Source: Pseudomonadota bacterium
GTDB taxonomy: Bacteria; Desulfobacterota; Desulfovibrionia; Desulfovibrionales; Desulfovibrionaceae
Length of the DNA: 64,000 nucleotides
NCBI GenBank assembly: GCA_018816865.1
Contig: JAHIUW010000031.1
Coordinates: 1-64,000, forward strand
Direction: 5' to 3'
The notes beneath the pieces were generated by a model that did not search any database, was not told where the DNA came from, and saw only the letters and a program-made list of their open reading frames with translations. The first letter of the stretch is position 1; the number at the start of each line of letters is the position of its first letter. This document shows, piece after piece, positions 35,403 to 45,464 of this stretch. Position numbers and translations under genes: made by a program.

Positions 35403-36436
35403 ACATGAGACAACATTTTGATGAGGCCACGGTTCTGGTCACCGGAGGCACGGGCTCGTTCGGCAATGCGCTCTGGGATCTGTTGCGCGACTCCGCTGTA
35501 CGCGAAGTGCGTATCTTTTCGCGTGACGAACTAAAACAGGAGCTGATGCGCATTCGCTACAACGATCACCGACTGAGGTTCTACATCGGCGACGTACGTG
35601 ATCGCGACAGCCTGAGTCGAGCTATGAGCGGTGTGGATTACGTGTTCCACGCTGCCGCGTTGAAGCAGGTGCCCTCGTGTGAGTTCTTTCCGCTCCAGGC
35701 GGTGCAGACCAATGTGCTAGGCAGCTCCAATGTCATTGAGGAATCACTCCGTAACAGGGTTGCACGGGTGGTCTGCCTTTCCACGGACAAGGCCGTTTAC
35801 CCCATCAACGCCATGGGCATGACCAAAGCCCTGATGGAAAAAACCACTGTGGCGGCGGCCCGGGCACAAGATTCCAGCCGAACTGTGCTCTCCAGTGTAC
35901 GTTACGGCAACGTGATGTGCTCGCGTGGTTCGGTGATCCCGCTGTTCATCAAACAGCTCAAGTCCGGACTGCCATTAACGGTTACAGTGCCGGAGATGAC
36001 ACGTTTTCTCCTCCCACTGACCCAGGCTATCGCGTTGGTGGGTTTCGCTCTGGAGAACGCCGTCCAGGGCGATCTCTTCGTGCGCAAGGCTCCGGCCTGC
36101 ACCGTGGAAGACCTCGCCCTGGCGCTGAAGAACCTGTTCGCCTCGGACGTGCCGGTCCAGATCATCGGCATGCGCCACGGCGAGAAGATCTACGAAACCC
36201 TGGCCACCCGCGAGGAACTGCTCAAGGCCGAGGACATGGGTGATTACTATCGTGTGCCCATGGACGATCGTGATTTGAACTACGGCAAGTATTTCACCGA
36301 GGGGGATACCCGCGGATCGTCGCTGGAGGACTACACCTCGCACAATACGCAGCAACTGGACGTTGCGGGTGTGGAGCGTCTGCTGCTTGAGTTGCCCGAG
36401 GTCCGCGCTGAACTGGAGTCGGTAGGCCGCATATGA
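35399..36436 (+). CDS. capE: UDP-GlcNAc 4,6-dehydratase/5-epimerase (CapE/WbjB)
   Basis: The 345-residue protein makes the first committed step to UDP-L-FucNAc. Motifs are VLVTGGTGSFGNALWDLL, IFSRDELKQELMR, IGDVRDRDSL, HAAALKQVPSCEFFPLQAVQ, STDKAVYPINAMGMTKALME (Met at the usual Tyr site, as in CapE/FlaA1) and IIGMRHGEKIYETL. Overlaps of four bases with both neighbours indicate coupled translation. Confidence 0.92.
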   Translation: MNMRQHFDEATVLVTGGTGSFGNALWDLLRDSAVREVRIFSRDELKQELMRIRYNDHRLRFYIGDVRDRDSLSRAMSGVDYVFHAAALKQVPSCEFFPLQAVQTNVLGSSNVIEESLRNRVARVVCLSTDKAVYPINAMGMTKALMEKTTVAAARAQDSSRTVLSSVRYGNVMCSRGSVIPLFIKQLKSGLPLTVTVPEMTRFLLPLTQAIALVGFALENAVQGDLFVRKAPACTVEDLALALKNLFASDVPVQIIGMRHGEKIYETLATREELLKAEDMGDYYRVPMDDRDLNYGKYFTEGDTRGSSLEDYTSHNTQQLDVAGVERLLLELPEVRAELESVGRI

Positions 36437-37554
36437 AGATTGGGATCACAGGGTCGACCGGGCTGCTCGGGTACCATGTGCGGGCGCTGCTGCACGCCGG
36501 GCAGGGACGGCACGAGATCAGCCTGGCCACGCGGGAGACCTTTGCCGACGCGGCATTGCTGGATGCTTTCGTGGAAGGCCTCGATGCCATCGTCCACTGC
36601 GCGGGCATGATTCGCGGTGATGAGGCTGAAGTCCAGCACGTCAACGGTTGGCTGGCCGAGACCCTGATTGCTTCTTTGGAGCGGACCCGCAGCAGGGCTG
36701 CCATCGGCTATGCCAACTCGACCCACAGCGAGCGGGAGACCGGCTATGGCCGCGGCAAGCGGTTGGCGGGCGAACTGCTTGAACGCTGGGGCCGGGCCGC
36801 AGGCGCAGCGGTGAACAACGTCGTCCTGCCGCACGTCTTTGGCGAATTCGGCCAGCCGTTCTACAACTCCGTGGTCTCGACCTTCTGTCATCAGTTGGCC
36901 CATGGCGAGACGCCCCGCATCGATGTCGATGGGGACCTGGAACTGGTGCATGCCCAGGAAGTGGCCCGGTTCTTTGTGGATTGGCTGGAGTCGTCCGCCT
37001 GCGCTGCGGGCGAGGTCCAGGAGCGCCGCCTGACCGGGCGAGGGCTGAAGGTCAGCGAGATGCTCGCGCGGCTGGAGGCAATGCTGGCCCGCTATGGCGG
37101 GAACGTCTTCCCCGACCTAGGCGATCCCCTTGACTTGAGGTTGTTCAACACCCTGCGCAGCTACCTGTTCCCGGATCATTATCCGGGGCTGCTGGCACTG
37201 CACAGCGATGCGCGGGGCGAGCTGTTCGAGGCCGTTAAGGCCGATCAGGGCGGGCAGACCTTCATTTCCTCGACCCTGCCCGGCATCACCCGCGGCAATC
37301 ACTTCCATCTGCGCAAGGTGGAACGCTTTCTGGTGGTCGGCGGCGAGGCCGACATCCAGCTGCGCAGGCTGTTCACGAATGAGATGATTACCTTCCGGGT
37401 CAGCGGAGAACGGCCGGCTTTCGTCGATATGCCGACCTTTCACACGCATTGCATCACCAATATCGGCTCGGGCGAACTCAGGACCCTGTTCTGGTCCAAC
37501 GAGATCTTTGACCCGAAAGACGCGGACACCTTTAGCGAGATGGTTGGGATATGA
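36433..37554 (+). CDS. capF: UDP-2-acetamido-2,6-dideoxyhexulose reductase with cupin domain (CapF/WbjC)
   Basis: The 373-residue bifunctional enzyme has an N-terminal SDR domain ([27 protein letters not shown]) and a C-terminal cupin ([20 protein letters not shown], then [16 protein letters not shown]) that holds the metal ligands. It carries out C3 epimerisation and C4 reduction of the product of CapE. The order CapE-CapF-CapG is that of the known L-FucNAc clusters. Confidence 0.92.
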   Translation: MKIGITGSTGLLGYHVRALLHAGQGRHEISLATRETFADAALLDAFVEGLDAIVHCAGMIRGDEAEVQHVNGWLAETLIASLERTRSRAAIGYANSTHSERETGYGRGKRLAGELLERWGRAAGAAVNNVVLPHVFGEFGQPFYNSVVSTFCHQLAHGETPRIDVDGDLELVHAQEVARFFVDWLESSACAAGEVQERRLTGRGLKVSEMLARLEAMLARYGGNVFPDLGDPLDLRLFNTLRSYLFPDHYPGLLALHSDARGELFEAVKADQGGQTFISSTLPGITRGNHFHLRKVERFLVVGGEADIQLRRLFTNEMITFRVSGERPAFVDMPTFHTHCITNIGSGELRTLFWSNEIFDPKDADTFSEMVGI

Positions 37555-38678
37555 AAAAGCTCAAGGTCATGACGGTGGTCGGTACGCGCCCGGAAATCAT
37601 TCGCCTGTCAAGGGTCCTGCTCTGCCTGGACCGGCACCTGGACCATGTGCTGGTGCATACCGGCCAGAATTACGACCATGAGTTGAACCAGATCTTTTTC
37701 GACGATCTCGGACTGCGCAAGCCCGACCATTTTCTCGACGCGGTGGGTGCCGGCACGGCCGAAACCATCGGCAACATCATCGCGCGCATCGACCCGGTGC
37801 TTGAGCAGGAGGCCCCGGACGCGTTGCTGGTGCTGGGCGACACCAACAGCTGTCTGGCCGCCATCAGCGCCAAACGCAGGCACATCCCGATCTTTCATAT
37901 GGAGGCGGGGAACCGCTGCTTCGACGCACGGGTCCCCGAGGAGACCAACCGCCGCATCGTTGACCATACGGCGGACATCAACATGCCCTACAGCGACATC
38001 GCCCGGGAATACCTGCTGCGCGAGGGGCTTGCCCCGGACCGGGTGATCAAGACCGGCAGCCCGATGTTCGAGGTGCTGACCAGCTATCGCCAGGGGATCG
38101 ACGCCTCCGACGTTCTCGGTCGTCTCGGGTTGCAGGCCCAGTCGTATTTTGTGGTCAGTTGTCACCGCGAGGAAAACGTCGACAACCCAGTGAATCTGAC
38201 GGCCTTGGGCGAGACCCTCAATCGGCTTGCCGGGACCTTCGGGCAGCGCGTCATTGTTTCGACACACCCCCGCACGCGCAAACGTCTGGAGAGCCAGGGC
38301 ATCGAGCTTGATCCCCGGGTCGAGTTGCTTAAGCCTCTGGGCTTCCTAGACTATGTCCATCTGCAAATCCATTCGTGTGCGGTCCTCTCGGACAGTGGCA
38401 CCATCACCGAGGAATCCTCCATTCTGAATTTCCCAGCGCTCAATATCCGCGAGGCCCACGAGCGGCCCGAGGGCATGGAAGAGGGCGCCGTGATGATGGT
38501 CGGTCTCAACTGGGAGCGCATCCATCAGGGCTTGGCGATCCTCGAAACGCAGAAACGCGGCGATGGGAGAAATTTACGTATGGTAGCTGATTATCAGATG
38601 CCTAACGTGTCTGAGAAGGTGCTCAGGATCCTCTTGAGCTATACGGACTACGTGAACCGCGTGGTGTGGCGCAAGTAG
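37551..38678 (+). CDS. capG: UDP-N-acetyl-fucosamine 2-epimerase (CapG/WbjD)
   Basis: The 375-residue enzyme belongs to the non-hydrolysing UDP-GlcNAc 2-epimerase family: [68 protein letters not shown], and [20 protein letters not shown]. The GNRCFD form instead of GLRT is typical of the CapG/WbjD branch. It completes UDP-L-FucNAc synthesis. It is the last gene of this plus-strand block and faces a convergent gene. Confidence 0.92.
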   Translation: MKKLKVMTVVGTRPEIIRLSRVLLCLDRHLDHVLVHTGQNYDHELNQIFFDDLGLRKPDHFLDAVGAGTAETIGNIIARIDPVLEQEAPDALLVLGDTNSCLAAISAKRRHIPIFHMEAGNRCFDARVPEETNRRIVDHTADINMPYSDIAREYLLREGLAPDRVIKTGSPMFEVLTSYRQGIDASDVLGRLGLQAQSYFVVSCHREENVDNPVNLTALGETLNRLAGTFGQRVIVSTHPRTRKRLESQGIELDPRVELLKPLGFLDYVHLQIHSCAVLSDSGTITEESSILNFPALNIREAHERPEGMEEGAVMMVGLNWERIHQGLAILETQKRGDGRNLRMVADYQMPNVSEKVLRILLSYTDYVNRVVWRK

Positions 38679-38765
38679 CCGTGCTCCGTGCCCGCCGGGC
38701 GCGATCGTCATCCGATTAAGTTTTGAGGAATGGCCTTCGGGGCTCGACCTGGGGGCTTCGCGTGT

Positions 38766-40040
38766 TCAGGATACGTCCTTGAACGCCTTGCGGTCTAGGT
38801 GCAGGCCATGCAAGCAGGCCCCGAGGGTTACTCCAAGGATGGTCATGGCTAAGCCCAGCCACCAACTGCGGAAGAAGTTGTGCGCTGTCATCGCCGTAGC
38901 TAGATAGCCTACGTAACTGCTCCAGAAGGCCGCAGTGATGATCCAGTGGCGGGTGTTGGAGCCCTTGTCTAGGCCCTCGCGGATGCGCCGCGCGCTCCAC
39001 AAGGCCGTACCCCCCAGAAACAGGAGCAGGATGGCGAATCCGACGATGCCCGTTTCGCACAGAAACTGCAAGTAGATGTTGTGTGGGTGCCCCAGGGCCG
39101 ACTTCATGACGTGCGGCGTGAAGCCCAACATCTTGTAGGCCTTGTCGAAGGTGTTCAACCCGGTGCCCAACAGGGGATATTTCTTGAACACGCCCCAGGC
39201 GATGGGCCAGACGTCTAGCAGCCGGTGGTCGGACATGAGTCGCTCTATGGACAGGCGGCCCGTGTTGAAGATGAGTGCGCTTAGCGAGGCTCCACCCAAG
39301 GCTGCCATGGAGGGCAGAACCCAGCGGAACCTGCGGATGAGCAGGAATGCGGCCAAGGCCGCGGCCACGCCCACCATTCCGCTGCGCGTGCCGGACCCGG
39401 CCAGGAGATAGAGCTGCGGCGCGCAGGCCGCGGCGATGAGTATGAGTCCCACGGCCCGAGAGCGGATTCTGGGCAAGGCCGCAGGCAGGGCGAAGGCCAG
39501 GGGGGTGGTCAGGGCCATCAGGTTGCCTACCCGCGCCGAGTCCATGGAGCCCGTGAGGCGATGGCCCACCAGAGGTTCGCCCTTGATCAAGTCTATTCCG
39601 TTCAGTCCCTGCCAGACCCCATCCAGTCCCTCGTATACGCCCATGAACACGAACAAGAACAGCAGGCGGCGCAGAGACAAGGGTGAACGGCAGCACTCGA
39701 TGCCAACGAGGAACAGGAGGAACGCCTTGTAAGCGTTGGTCTTGAGGGCGTACAACCCGGACGAGGGATCGATGCTGTGCAGTGTCTTGAAGATCAGAAG
39801 CCCAAGGAACAAAAAGTAGAGCCCCTTGATGGGGAAAAATTTGAGATACGAATGGCGATAACCGAGCGCATGCATAAGTACAAGCCCGATCCCGGCGATT
39901 ACAGCGAAGATTTCGCGTAGGCTGATGCCCAGCGGGAAGAACAGGACGAATCCTCCCAGGCCGAGGGCAACGAGCCACAGTGCGACCGTTTCTTGCTGAT
40001 TGGTTCGAGAGTGTGTGTGGGGCGTCTGAGGGTTAGTCAT
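38766..40040 (-). CDS. O-antigen ligase/polymerase family membrane protein
   Basis: The 424-residue protein has 10-12 membrane helices and the large periplasmic loop with the Wzy_C motif GLNTFDKAY … ALGHPHNIYLQFLCETG. Such proteins either join O-antigen to lipid A-core (WaaL) or polymerise repeats (Wzy); sequence alone does not decide. RSGMVGVAAALAAFLL resembles ligase helices. It is a lone minus-strand gene inserted between two plus-strand blocks. Confidence 0.82.
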   Translation of the reverse strand: MTNPQTPHTHSRTNQQETVALWLVALGLGGFVLFFPLGISLREIFAVIAGIGLVLMHALGYRHSYLKFFPIKGLYFLFLGLLIFKTLHSIDPSSGLYALKTNAYKAFLLFLVGIECCRSPLSLRRLLFLFVFMGVYEGLDGVWQGLNGIDLIKGEPLVGHRLTGSMDSARVGNLMALTTPLAFALPAALPRIRSRAVGLILIAAACAPQLYLLAGSGTRSGMVGVAAALAAFLLIRRFRWVLPSMAALGGASLSALIFNTGRLSIERLMSDHRLLDVWPIAWGVFKKYPLLGTGLNTFDKAYKMLGFTPHVMKSALGHPHNIYLQFLCETGIVGFAILLLFLGGTALWSARRIREGLDKGSNTRHWIITAAFWSSYVGYLATAMTAHNFFRSWWLGLAMTILGVTLGACLHGLHLDRKAFKDVS

Positions 40041-40216
40041 GACGGCAGGACCGAGTGTGGGCCGGTTGTGAGAAAATGGCTTTGGCGCATGGGTTGGGGT
40101 GGTTCCTCCTTCCTCGACATTAATGTCAAGGTTGTGTACATCACGATTCCAGCATATGCCAAGGGCAATGCTGGGGGAATCCTTTCAATAGCTGTTGAAC
40201 CAAGCGTGACGGAGCC

Positions 40217-41722
40217 ATGGAAGCATATATTGCAGTCTTCATCTGCGCCCTGTGCCTGTCTCTCGTCCTAACGCCTCTGGCGCGGGCCGCAGGCAAGCGC
40301 TACGGGGCCATGGATATCCCCGACCAACGCAAGGTCCATGACCAGCCCAAACCCAGGACCGGGGGGCTTGCCATCTTTATGACCTTCGTGCTGACCATGG
40401 GTATGGGGTATGCTTTGGTTAAACGGCCGGCTCCCTTCGGGGCCCAGGAGCAGTACCTCCTAGCCGGGGCCCTGGCCTGTTTTCTGGTGGGCTTCGTGGA
40501 CGACGTCCGGCGTCTGTCTGCCTGGACCAAACTCGTGGCCCAGATCATGGCGGTGAGCATCGCCTTCTACGGGGGCAACCGGATCAACCTGTTGCCGTTC
40601 GCGGGGGTGGCGATCCCGCTCTGGCTTAGCTACTGCCTTACCGTGTTCTGGTTCCTGCTGTTCATCAACGCCATTAACCTGATCGACGGGTTGGATGGAT
40701 TGGCCGCGGGCATCTGCCTGTTCACCAGTATCCTCATGGTGGGCATCTCGTTCGTGCGCGGCGAGTTCACCCTAGTTCTAGCATTCACGGCCTTGTCCGG
40801 GGCCCTGCTTGGATTCCTGAAATACAATTTTAATCCCTCGACTATCTTCATGGGTGATGGGGGTAGCTATTTCCTGGGTTTTATTATCTCGGGGCTGGGT
40901 GTCTACGGTTCGGCCAAAGGCCAGGTGGGCGCGGTGTTTATGCTGCCGTTTATCGGCCTAGGCGTGCCCATCTTCGATACTCTGATCACCCCTATCCGTC
41001 GCTTCATCCGCGGACGTAAGATGTTCTCCCCGGACAACGGGCACGTGCATCACAAACTCATCGCCATGGGTCTGACCACCCGCCGGGCCGTTTTGATCCT
41101 GTACATCTTGACCTCGGTCCTTTGTTTGGCGGCCATCGCGGTCGTGCACATCCGAAATGAGATGATCGGGCTCATCGTGATCATGGCGGCCCTAGGCCTG
41201 TTATTCTTCTCTCGCCGGAGCGAGGGCGGGAAGCTGAGTTTCAGGGGGGCTAACGTCTGGCTTAGGGACTTGGCCGACGTCTCAGGCATTAGCAAGGAGC
41301 GCCGTCAGTTCCTGGACCTACAGTTGGGCATCGGTGCCAGCCGCGATCTGGACGAACTGTGGGAGCACGCCTGCCGGATGGCCAGTTCGCTGAGCATGGA
41401 TTTCGTCGAACTCAGGATTTGGAGAGAACCCAACTCGCTCGGCTGCGATGGCAATCAGGCCGTGTACACATGGGCCGACGAGGGGTTCAACACCAACACC
41501 GATATCTGCAGGCAGGGCCTGCTCAAGGTGGAGTTGCCGCTGCTCGGTCCCGACGCGAAGGAGCTGGGGCTGATCTGGTTCATCAAGGACATAGGCAAGA
41601 CCCCTATCTCGCCGCACACCTTCGTTCGCCTAGAGCAGTTTAGGCGTTCGGTGGAGGAGTTGCTGGTTCGGCTTGCTCTGGCCGAACCGACCTCGGGCGG
41701 TGGGACTGGAACGGAAAAATGA
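40217..41722 (+). CDS. WecA/TagO-type undecaprenyl-phosphate sugar-1-phosphate transferase with extra C-terminal domain
   Basis: Residues 1-330 are an MraY-superfamily transferase that loads the first sugar phosphate onto undecaprenyl phosphate: DIPDQRKVHDQPKPRTGG, GFVDDVRRL, NLIDGLDGLAAG, FMGDGGSYFLGF and PDNGHVHHKLIAMGL with the catalytic Asp and His residues. A soluble region of ~150 residues follows (DVSGISKERRQFLDLQLGIG onward), soluble and GAF-like, ending in a helix; usual WecA proteins are ~350 residues. It may sense a regulatory ligand. It starts a second plus-strand operon. Confidence 0.88.
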   Translation: MEAYIAVFICALCLSLVLTPLARAAGKRYGAMDIPDQRKVHDQPKPRTGGLAIFMTFVLTMGMGYALVKRPAPFGAQEQYLLAGALACFLVGFVDDVRRLSAWTKLVAQIMAVSIAFYGGNRINLLPFAGVAIPLWLSYCLTVFWFLLFINAINLIDGLDGLAAGICLFTSILMVGISFVRGEFTLVLAFTALSGALLGFLKYNFNPSTIFMGDGGSYFLGFIISGLGVYGSAKGQVGAVFMLPFIGLGVPIFDTLITPIRRFIRGRKMFSPDNGHVHHKLIAMGLTTRRAVLILYILTSVLCLAAIAVVHIRNEMIGLIVIMAALGLLFFSRRSEGGKLSFRGANVWLRDLADVSGISKERRQFLDLQLGIGASRDLDELWEHACRMASSLSMDFVELRIWREPNSLGCDGNQAVYTWADEGFNTNTDICRQGLLKVELPLLGPDAKELGLIWFIKDIGKTPISPHTFVRLEQFRRSVEELLVRLALAEPTSGGGTGTEK

Positions 41723-41747
41723 CCATTATGCCGAAGATGAGGTTGTC

Positions 41748-42536
41748 ATGCAGGTAGTGATCCTTTGCGGAGGGCTCGGAACCCGCCTGAGAGAGGAAAC
41801 GGAATACCGGCCCAAGCCCATGGTCAACATCGGCAGCAGGCCGATTTTGTGGCACATCATGAAGACCTACGCCCATTACGGGCATCATGAGTTCGTGCTA
41901 CCCCTGGGCTATAAAGGCGAGATTATCAAGGACTTTTTTTTACACTACGAGGCCATGAACAACGACGTGACCTTGGAACTGGGCAAGGGCTCACCCGAGG
42001 CCGTGTGTATGCACAACTGCCATGACGAGGCGGGCTGGAAGATCACGCTTTCCAACACAGGGGAGAAGACCCTGAAGGGCGGGCGGTTGAAGCGGGTGCA
42101 GCAGTACATCACCGGCGACACCTTCATGCTCACCTACGGCGACGGTGTAGCCGACGTGGACATCAACAAGCTCCTGGAGTACCACCACACCCATGGCAAG
42201 CTGGCCACAGTGACCGGAGTCAGCGCCACAGCCCGTTTCGGTGAGCTGATCTTGGATGGGGACAACGTGGCCTCGTTCCAGGAGAAGCCCGAGCAAACTG
42301 GCAGCCAGGCCTTGATCAGCGGCGGGTTCTTCGTTTTCAACCGAAGGATATTCGACTGTCTGACCGAGGACGAGGACTGTGATCTAGAATACGGACCCCT
42401 GGAGACCATCGCCGCCCAGGGCGAGATGATGGTCTACCGCCACGACGGCTTCTGGTACTGCATGGACACTCTGCGCGACATGGATGCCCTGAACAAGATG
42501 TGGGCCGAGGGCAAGGCCCCCTGGAAGATCTGGTAA
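41748..42536 (+). CDS. rfbF: Glucose-1-phosphate cytidylyltransferase
   Basis: The 262-residue enzyme makes CDP-glucose. Motifs are VVILCGGLGTRLREETEYRP and KPMVNIGSRPILWHIMK (nucleotide binding), LTYGDGVADVDI (metal-binding Asp) and EKPEQTGSQALISGGFFVF. Length and pattern match RfbF fully. ATG 41748 has GAGG upstream. Its stop overlaps the start of rfbG (TAATG). Confidence 0.95.
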   Translation: MQVVILCGGLGTRLREETEYRPKPMVNIGSRPILWHIMKTYAHYGHHEFVLPLGYKGEIIKDFFLHYEAMNNDVTLELGKGSPEAVCMHNCHDEAGWKITLSNTGEKTLKGGRLKRVQQYITGDTFMLTYGDGVADVDINKLLEYHHTHGKLATVTGVSATARFGELILDGDNVASFQEKPEQTGSQALISGGFFVFNRRIFDCLTEDEDCDLEYGPLETIAAQGEMMVYRHDGFWYCMDTLRDMDALNKMWAEGKAPWKIW

Positions 42537-43636
42537 TGTTCGCTGGCATCTACCGTGGAAAAAGGGTTCTGGTCACTGGGCACACCGGGTTCAAGGGGTC
42601 ATGGCTTTGCCTGTGGCTGGAGGAACTCGGGGCGCAGGTCTGCGGATACTCGCTGGCCCCGGACACCGACCCGGCCCATTTCCCCCTGCTTGACCTCAAG
42701 GCGCGGTCCGAGATTGCCGACATCCTAGATTACCAGCACCTTGCGCAGGTGATGGCCGATTTCCAGCCCGAGATCGTCTTTCATCTTGCCGCTCAGCCCC
42801 TTGTCCGGCGCGGCTATGCCCAGCCTCTGGAAACGCTGAACACCAATGTGATGGGCACGGCCCATGTGTTGGAGGCCTGCCGCGGGGCCGACTCCGTCCA
42901 CGCTGTGGTCGTGATCACCAGCGATAAGTGCTACGAAAATCAGGAATGGATCTGGGGCTACCGGGAGACCAACCCCATGGGCGGCTACGACCCCTATAGC
43001 GCATCGAAGGGTTGTGCCGAGTTGGTTGTCAGTTCGTATCGCAGGTCGTTTTTCCAGCCGAGCAATGAAAGTATAGGCCCAGAAACCCTGCTGGCCAGCG
43101 CCCGTGCCGGCAATGTGATTGGCGGCGGGGATTGGGGTGAAGACCGACTGGTGCCCGACATCATGCGCGCCATTGCCGCAAGGGAAACCGTCACCCTGCG
43201 AAACCCGGGGGCCACGCGACCTTGGCAGCATGTGCTCGAACCCCTTTCCGGCTACCTGCTGCTGGGACAGAGGCTGTTGCAGGGCAGGCCCGAGTGCGCC
43301 TGTGGCTGGAATTTTGGTCCGGCCGATGAGGATGCGCTCACTGTGGCTCAGGTGGCCGAGCAGATCAAGGCTCGTTGGGACGCGTTCTCCTACGCTGTCG
43401 AAACGACAACCAATCAACCCCACGAGGCCGGACTGTTGCGCCTCGATTGCACCAAAGCTCGCACCGAGCTGTCCTGGGTGCCGGTCTGGAAGGCGGGCAC
43501 GGCACTGGACAAGACCGTGGACTGGTACCGCACCTATTATCAGCAGGGCAGATCCATTGCTTCGGAGCAGATTGGCGAGTACGTCCGTGATGCCACAAGC
43601 CAGGGGCAGATCTGGGCCGGGGACGAATCGGAATGA
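42536..43636 (+). CDS. rfbG: CDP-glucose 4,6-dehydratase
   Basis: The 366-residue SDR converts CDP-glucose to CDP-4-keto-6-deoxyglucose. It has RVLVTGHTGFKGSWLCLWL, FHLAAQPLVRRGYAQPLET, TSDKCYENQEW, the catalytic YDPYSASKGCAELVV, and ARAGNVIGGGDWGEDRLVPD. These are all specific for RfbG. It feeds the next two enzymes. Confidence 0.95.
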   Translation: MFAGIYRGKRVLVTGHTGFKGSWLCLWLEELGAQVCGYSLAPDTDPAHFPLLDLKARSEIADILDYQHLAQVMADFQPEIVFHLAAQPLVRRGYAQPLETLNTNVMGTAHVLEACRGADSVHAVVVITSDKCYENQEWIWGYRETNPMGGYDPYSASKGCAELVVSSYRRSFFQPSNESIGPETLLASARAGNVIGGGDWGEDRLVPDIMRAIAARETVTLRNPGATRPWQHVLEPLSGYLLLGQRLLQGRPECACGWNFGPADEDALTVAQVAEQIKARWDAFSYAVETTTNQPHEAGLLRLDCTKARTELSWVPVWKAGTALDKTVDWYRTYYQQGRSIASEQIGEYVRDATSQGQIWAGDESE

Positions 43637-44184
43637 TCATCAAGCCGACGTCGATCTCGGGGGTGATGGTGCTGGAGATCGAGCCCGTGGCCGACCACAG
43701 GGGGTCCTTCGCGCGGCTCTACTGCGAGAGGGAGTTAGCCCAAGTCCTGGGGGGCAAAAGAGTCGTTCAGATCAATCATTCCCGAACGCAGGAAAAGGGG
43801 GCTGTGCGAGGGATGCATTTCCAGCACCCGCCCCACGCTGAGATGAAGATCGTGCGCTGCCTGAAAGGCCGGGTCTATGATGTCGCCCTGGATCTGCGCG
43901 CTGATTCTCCGACCTTTCTTTCTTGGCACGCCGAAGAGCTTTCCCCCGCAGGGGGGAGGGCCTTGCTCGTCCCCGAGGGCTGCGCCCACGGGTTCCAGGT
44001 GCTTGAGGAAGACAGCGAATTGCTCTATCTGCATACCGCGTTTTATGAACAGGCTGTCGAAGGCGGGGTTCGACATGACGACCCCCGGTTGGCCATCCAT
44101 TGGCCGCTTCCTGTAACCGACATCTCAAGCAGAGACAACAACCACGCCCTGCTTGCAGAATCGTTCCCCGGAATCATCTTGTGA
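43633..44184 (+). CDS. 4-keto-6-deoxyhexose 3,5-epimerase (RmlC-like)
   Basis: The 183-residue cupin resembles dTDP-4-dehydrorhamnose 3,5-epimerase, with AVRGMHFQHPPHAEMKIVRC (catalytic His) and LVPEGCAHGFQVLEEDSELL. Because it sits between rfbG and a C-methyltransferase (four-base overlaps on both sides), its substrate is more likely the CDP-4-keto sugar than a dTDP sugar. Confidence 0.88.
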   Translation: MIIKPTSISGVMVLEIEPVADHRGSFARLYCERELAQVLGGKRVVQINHSRTQEKGAVRGMHFQHPPHAEMKIVRCLKGRVYDVALDLRADSPTFLSWHAEELSPAGGRALLVPEGCAHGFQVLEEDSELLYLHTAFYEQAVEGGVRHDDPRLAIHWPLPVTDISSRDNNHALLAESFPGIIL

Positions 44185-45419
44185 ATTGCCGACACTGCCA
44201 CACGCCCCTTGAACATGTGTTCCTTGACCTTGGCTTTGCACCGCCGTCAAACGCCTATCTGGGGCAGGAAGATCTGGACAAGCCCGAACTCCATTTTCCG
44301 CTCAAGGTCTATGTCTGTGACCACTGCTGGCTGGTCCAGACCATCGACTATGCCCAGGCTGACGAGTTGTTCAGACCCGACTATGCCTATTTTTCATCGA
44401 CCTCGTCGACCTGGCTCAAACATGCCGAGGCCTTCACGGATATGATCTGCGACCGCCTGAGCTTAGGCCACGAGAGCATGGTGGTGGAGGTGGCCTCCAA
44501 CGACGGCTATCTGCTCAAGAATTTCGTTGCCAGAAATATCCCCTGTTTGGGGATAGAGCCCGCCAGTGCCACGGCACGTGCCGCCGAGGCCCTAGGCGTG
44601 CCCGTCGTCAAAGAGTTTTTTGGCGAACAATTGGCCGGGGACCTGGTTGCTCAAGGGCGCAGCGCCGACCTCATCGTGGCCAACAACGTCTATGCCCATG
44701 TGCCGGACATCAATGACTTCACCCTGGGCATGAAGACCCTGCTCAAGCCGGGCGGCACCATTACCGTGGAGATCCAGCACGTGCAGCGTCTAATGGAACG
44801 CGCGCAGTTCGACACCATCTATCACGAGCATTTTTCCTACCATTCCCTGAGCTCGATCACCAATATCTTTCAGAGGCATGGTCTGCGGGTATTTGACGTG
44901 CAGGAACTGACCACCCATGGCGGCAGTCTGCGGGTCTACGGTTGCCACGAGCACGATCCCCGGCAGGCCGAGCCCGCCGTGCAGAAAGTCATGGACGGAG
45001 AACGGCAGGGCGGCCTGCATGACGTGAAGACGTACCGCGACTTTCAGGCCAAGGCCGACAGGATCAAGGACGATCTGCTGTTGTTCCTCATTGAGCAGAA
45101 AAGACTGGGCAAACGGGTTGTTGGCTACGGGGCCGCCGCCAAGGGCAACACCCTGCTCAACTATGCCGGGGTCAGGCCGGATTTGCTGCCTTTTGTCTGT
45201 GATGCAGCCCCCTCCAAGCAGGGCAAGTTTCTGCCTGGGAGCCATCTGCCCATTGTGGCTCCAGCGGCCATCCGCGAATCCCGACCAGACATCCTGTTGA
45301 TCCTGCCGTGGAACATCGCCGGGGAGATCATGAAACAGCACACGTACATCGGTGAGTGGGGTGGCCGTTTCGCCGTGGCCGTTCCCACTCTGGACATTAT
45401 TGGGCTCGAGCGAGACTGA
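44181..45419 (+). CDS. Sugar C-methyltransferase (NovU/TylC3 type)
   Basis: The 412-residue SAM-dependent enzyme has the three-part architecture of sugar C-methyltransferases: an N-terminal Zn domain (CRHCHTPL and CDHCWLVQ), a central SAM fold (VVEVASNDGYLLKNF), and a C-terminal fold with GYGAAAKGNTLLNY. The IYHEHFSYHSLSSI segment carries the catalytic His. GTG 44181 overlaps the epimerase stop. The likely product is a CDP-linked 3-C-methyl-6-deoxyhexose, a branched sugar. Confidence 0.88.
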   Translation: MNCRHCHTPLEHVFLDLGFAPPSNAYLGQEDLDKPELHFPLKVYVCDHCWLVQTIDYAQADELFRPDYAYFSSTSSTWLKHAEAFTDMICDRLSLGHESMVVEVASNDGYLLKNFVARNIPCLGIEPASATARAAEALGVPVVKEFFGEQLAGDLVAQGRSADLIVANNVYAHVPDINDFTLGMKTLLKPGGTITVEIQHVQRLMERAQFDTIYHEHFSYHSLSSITNIFQRHGLRVFDVQELTTHGGSLRVYGCHEHDPRQAEPAVQKVMDGERQGGLHDVKTYRDFQAKADRIKDDLLLFLIEQKRLGKRVVGYGAAAKGNTLLNYAGVRPDLLPFVCDAAPSKQGKFLPGSHLPIVAPAAIRESRPDILLILPWNIAGEIMKQHTYIGEWGGRFAVAVPTLDIIGLERD

Positions 45420-45464
45420 ACGTGTTGCCACTTATCACGCCGTGAGACGGGAAGTTACACAACT

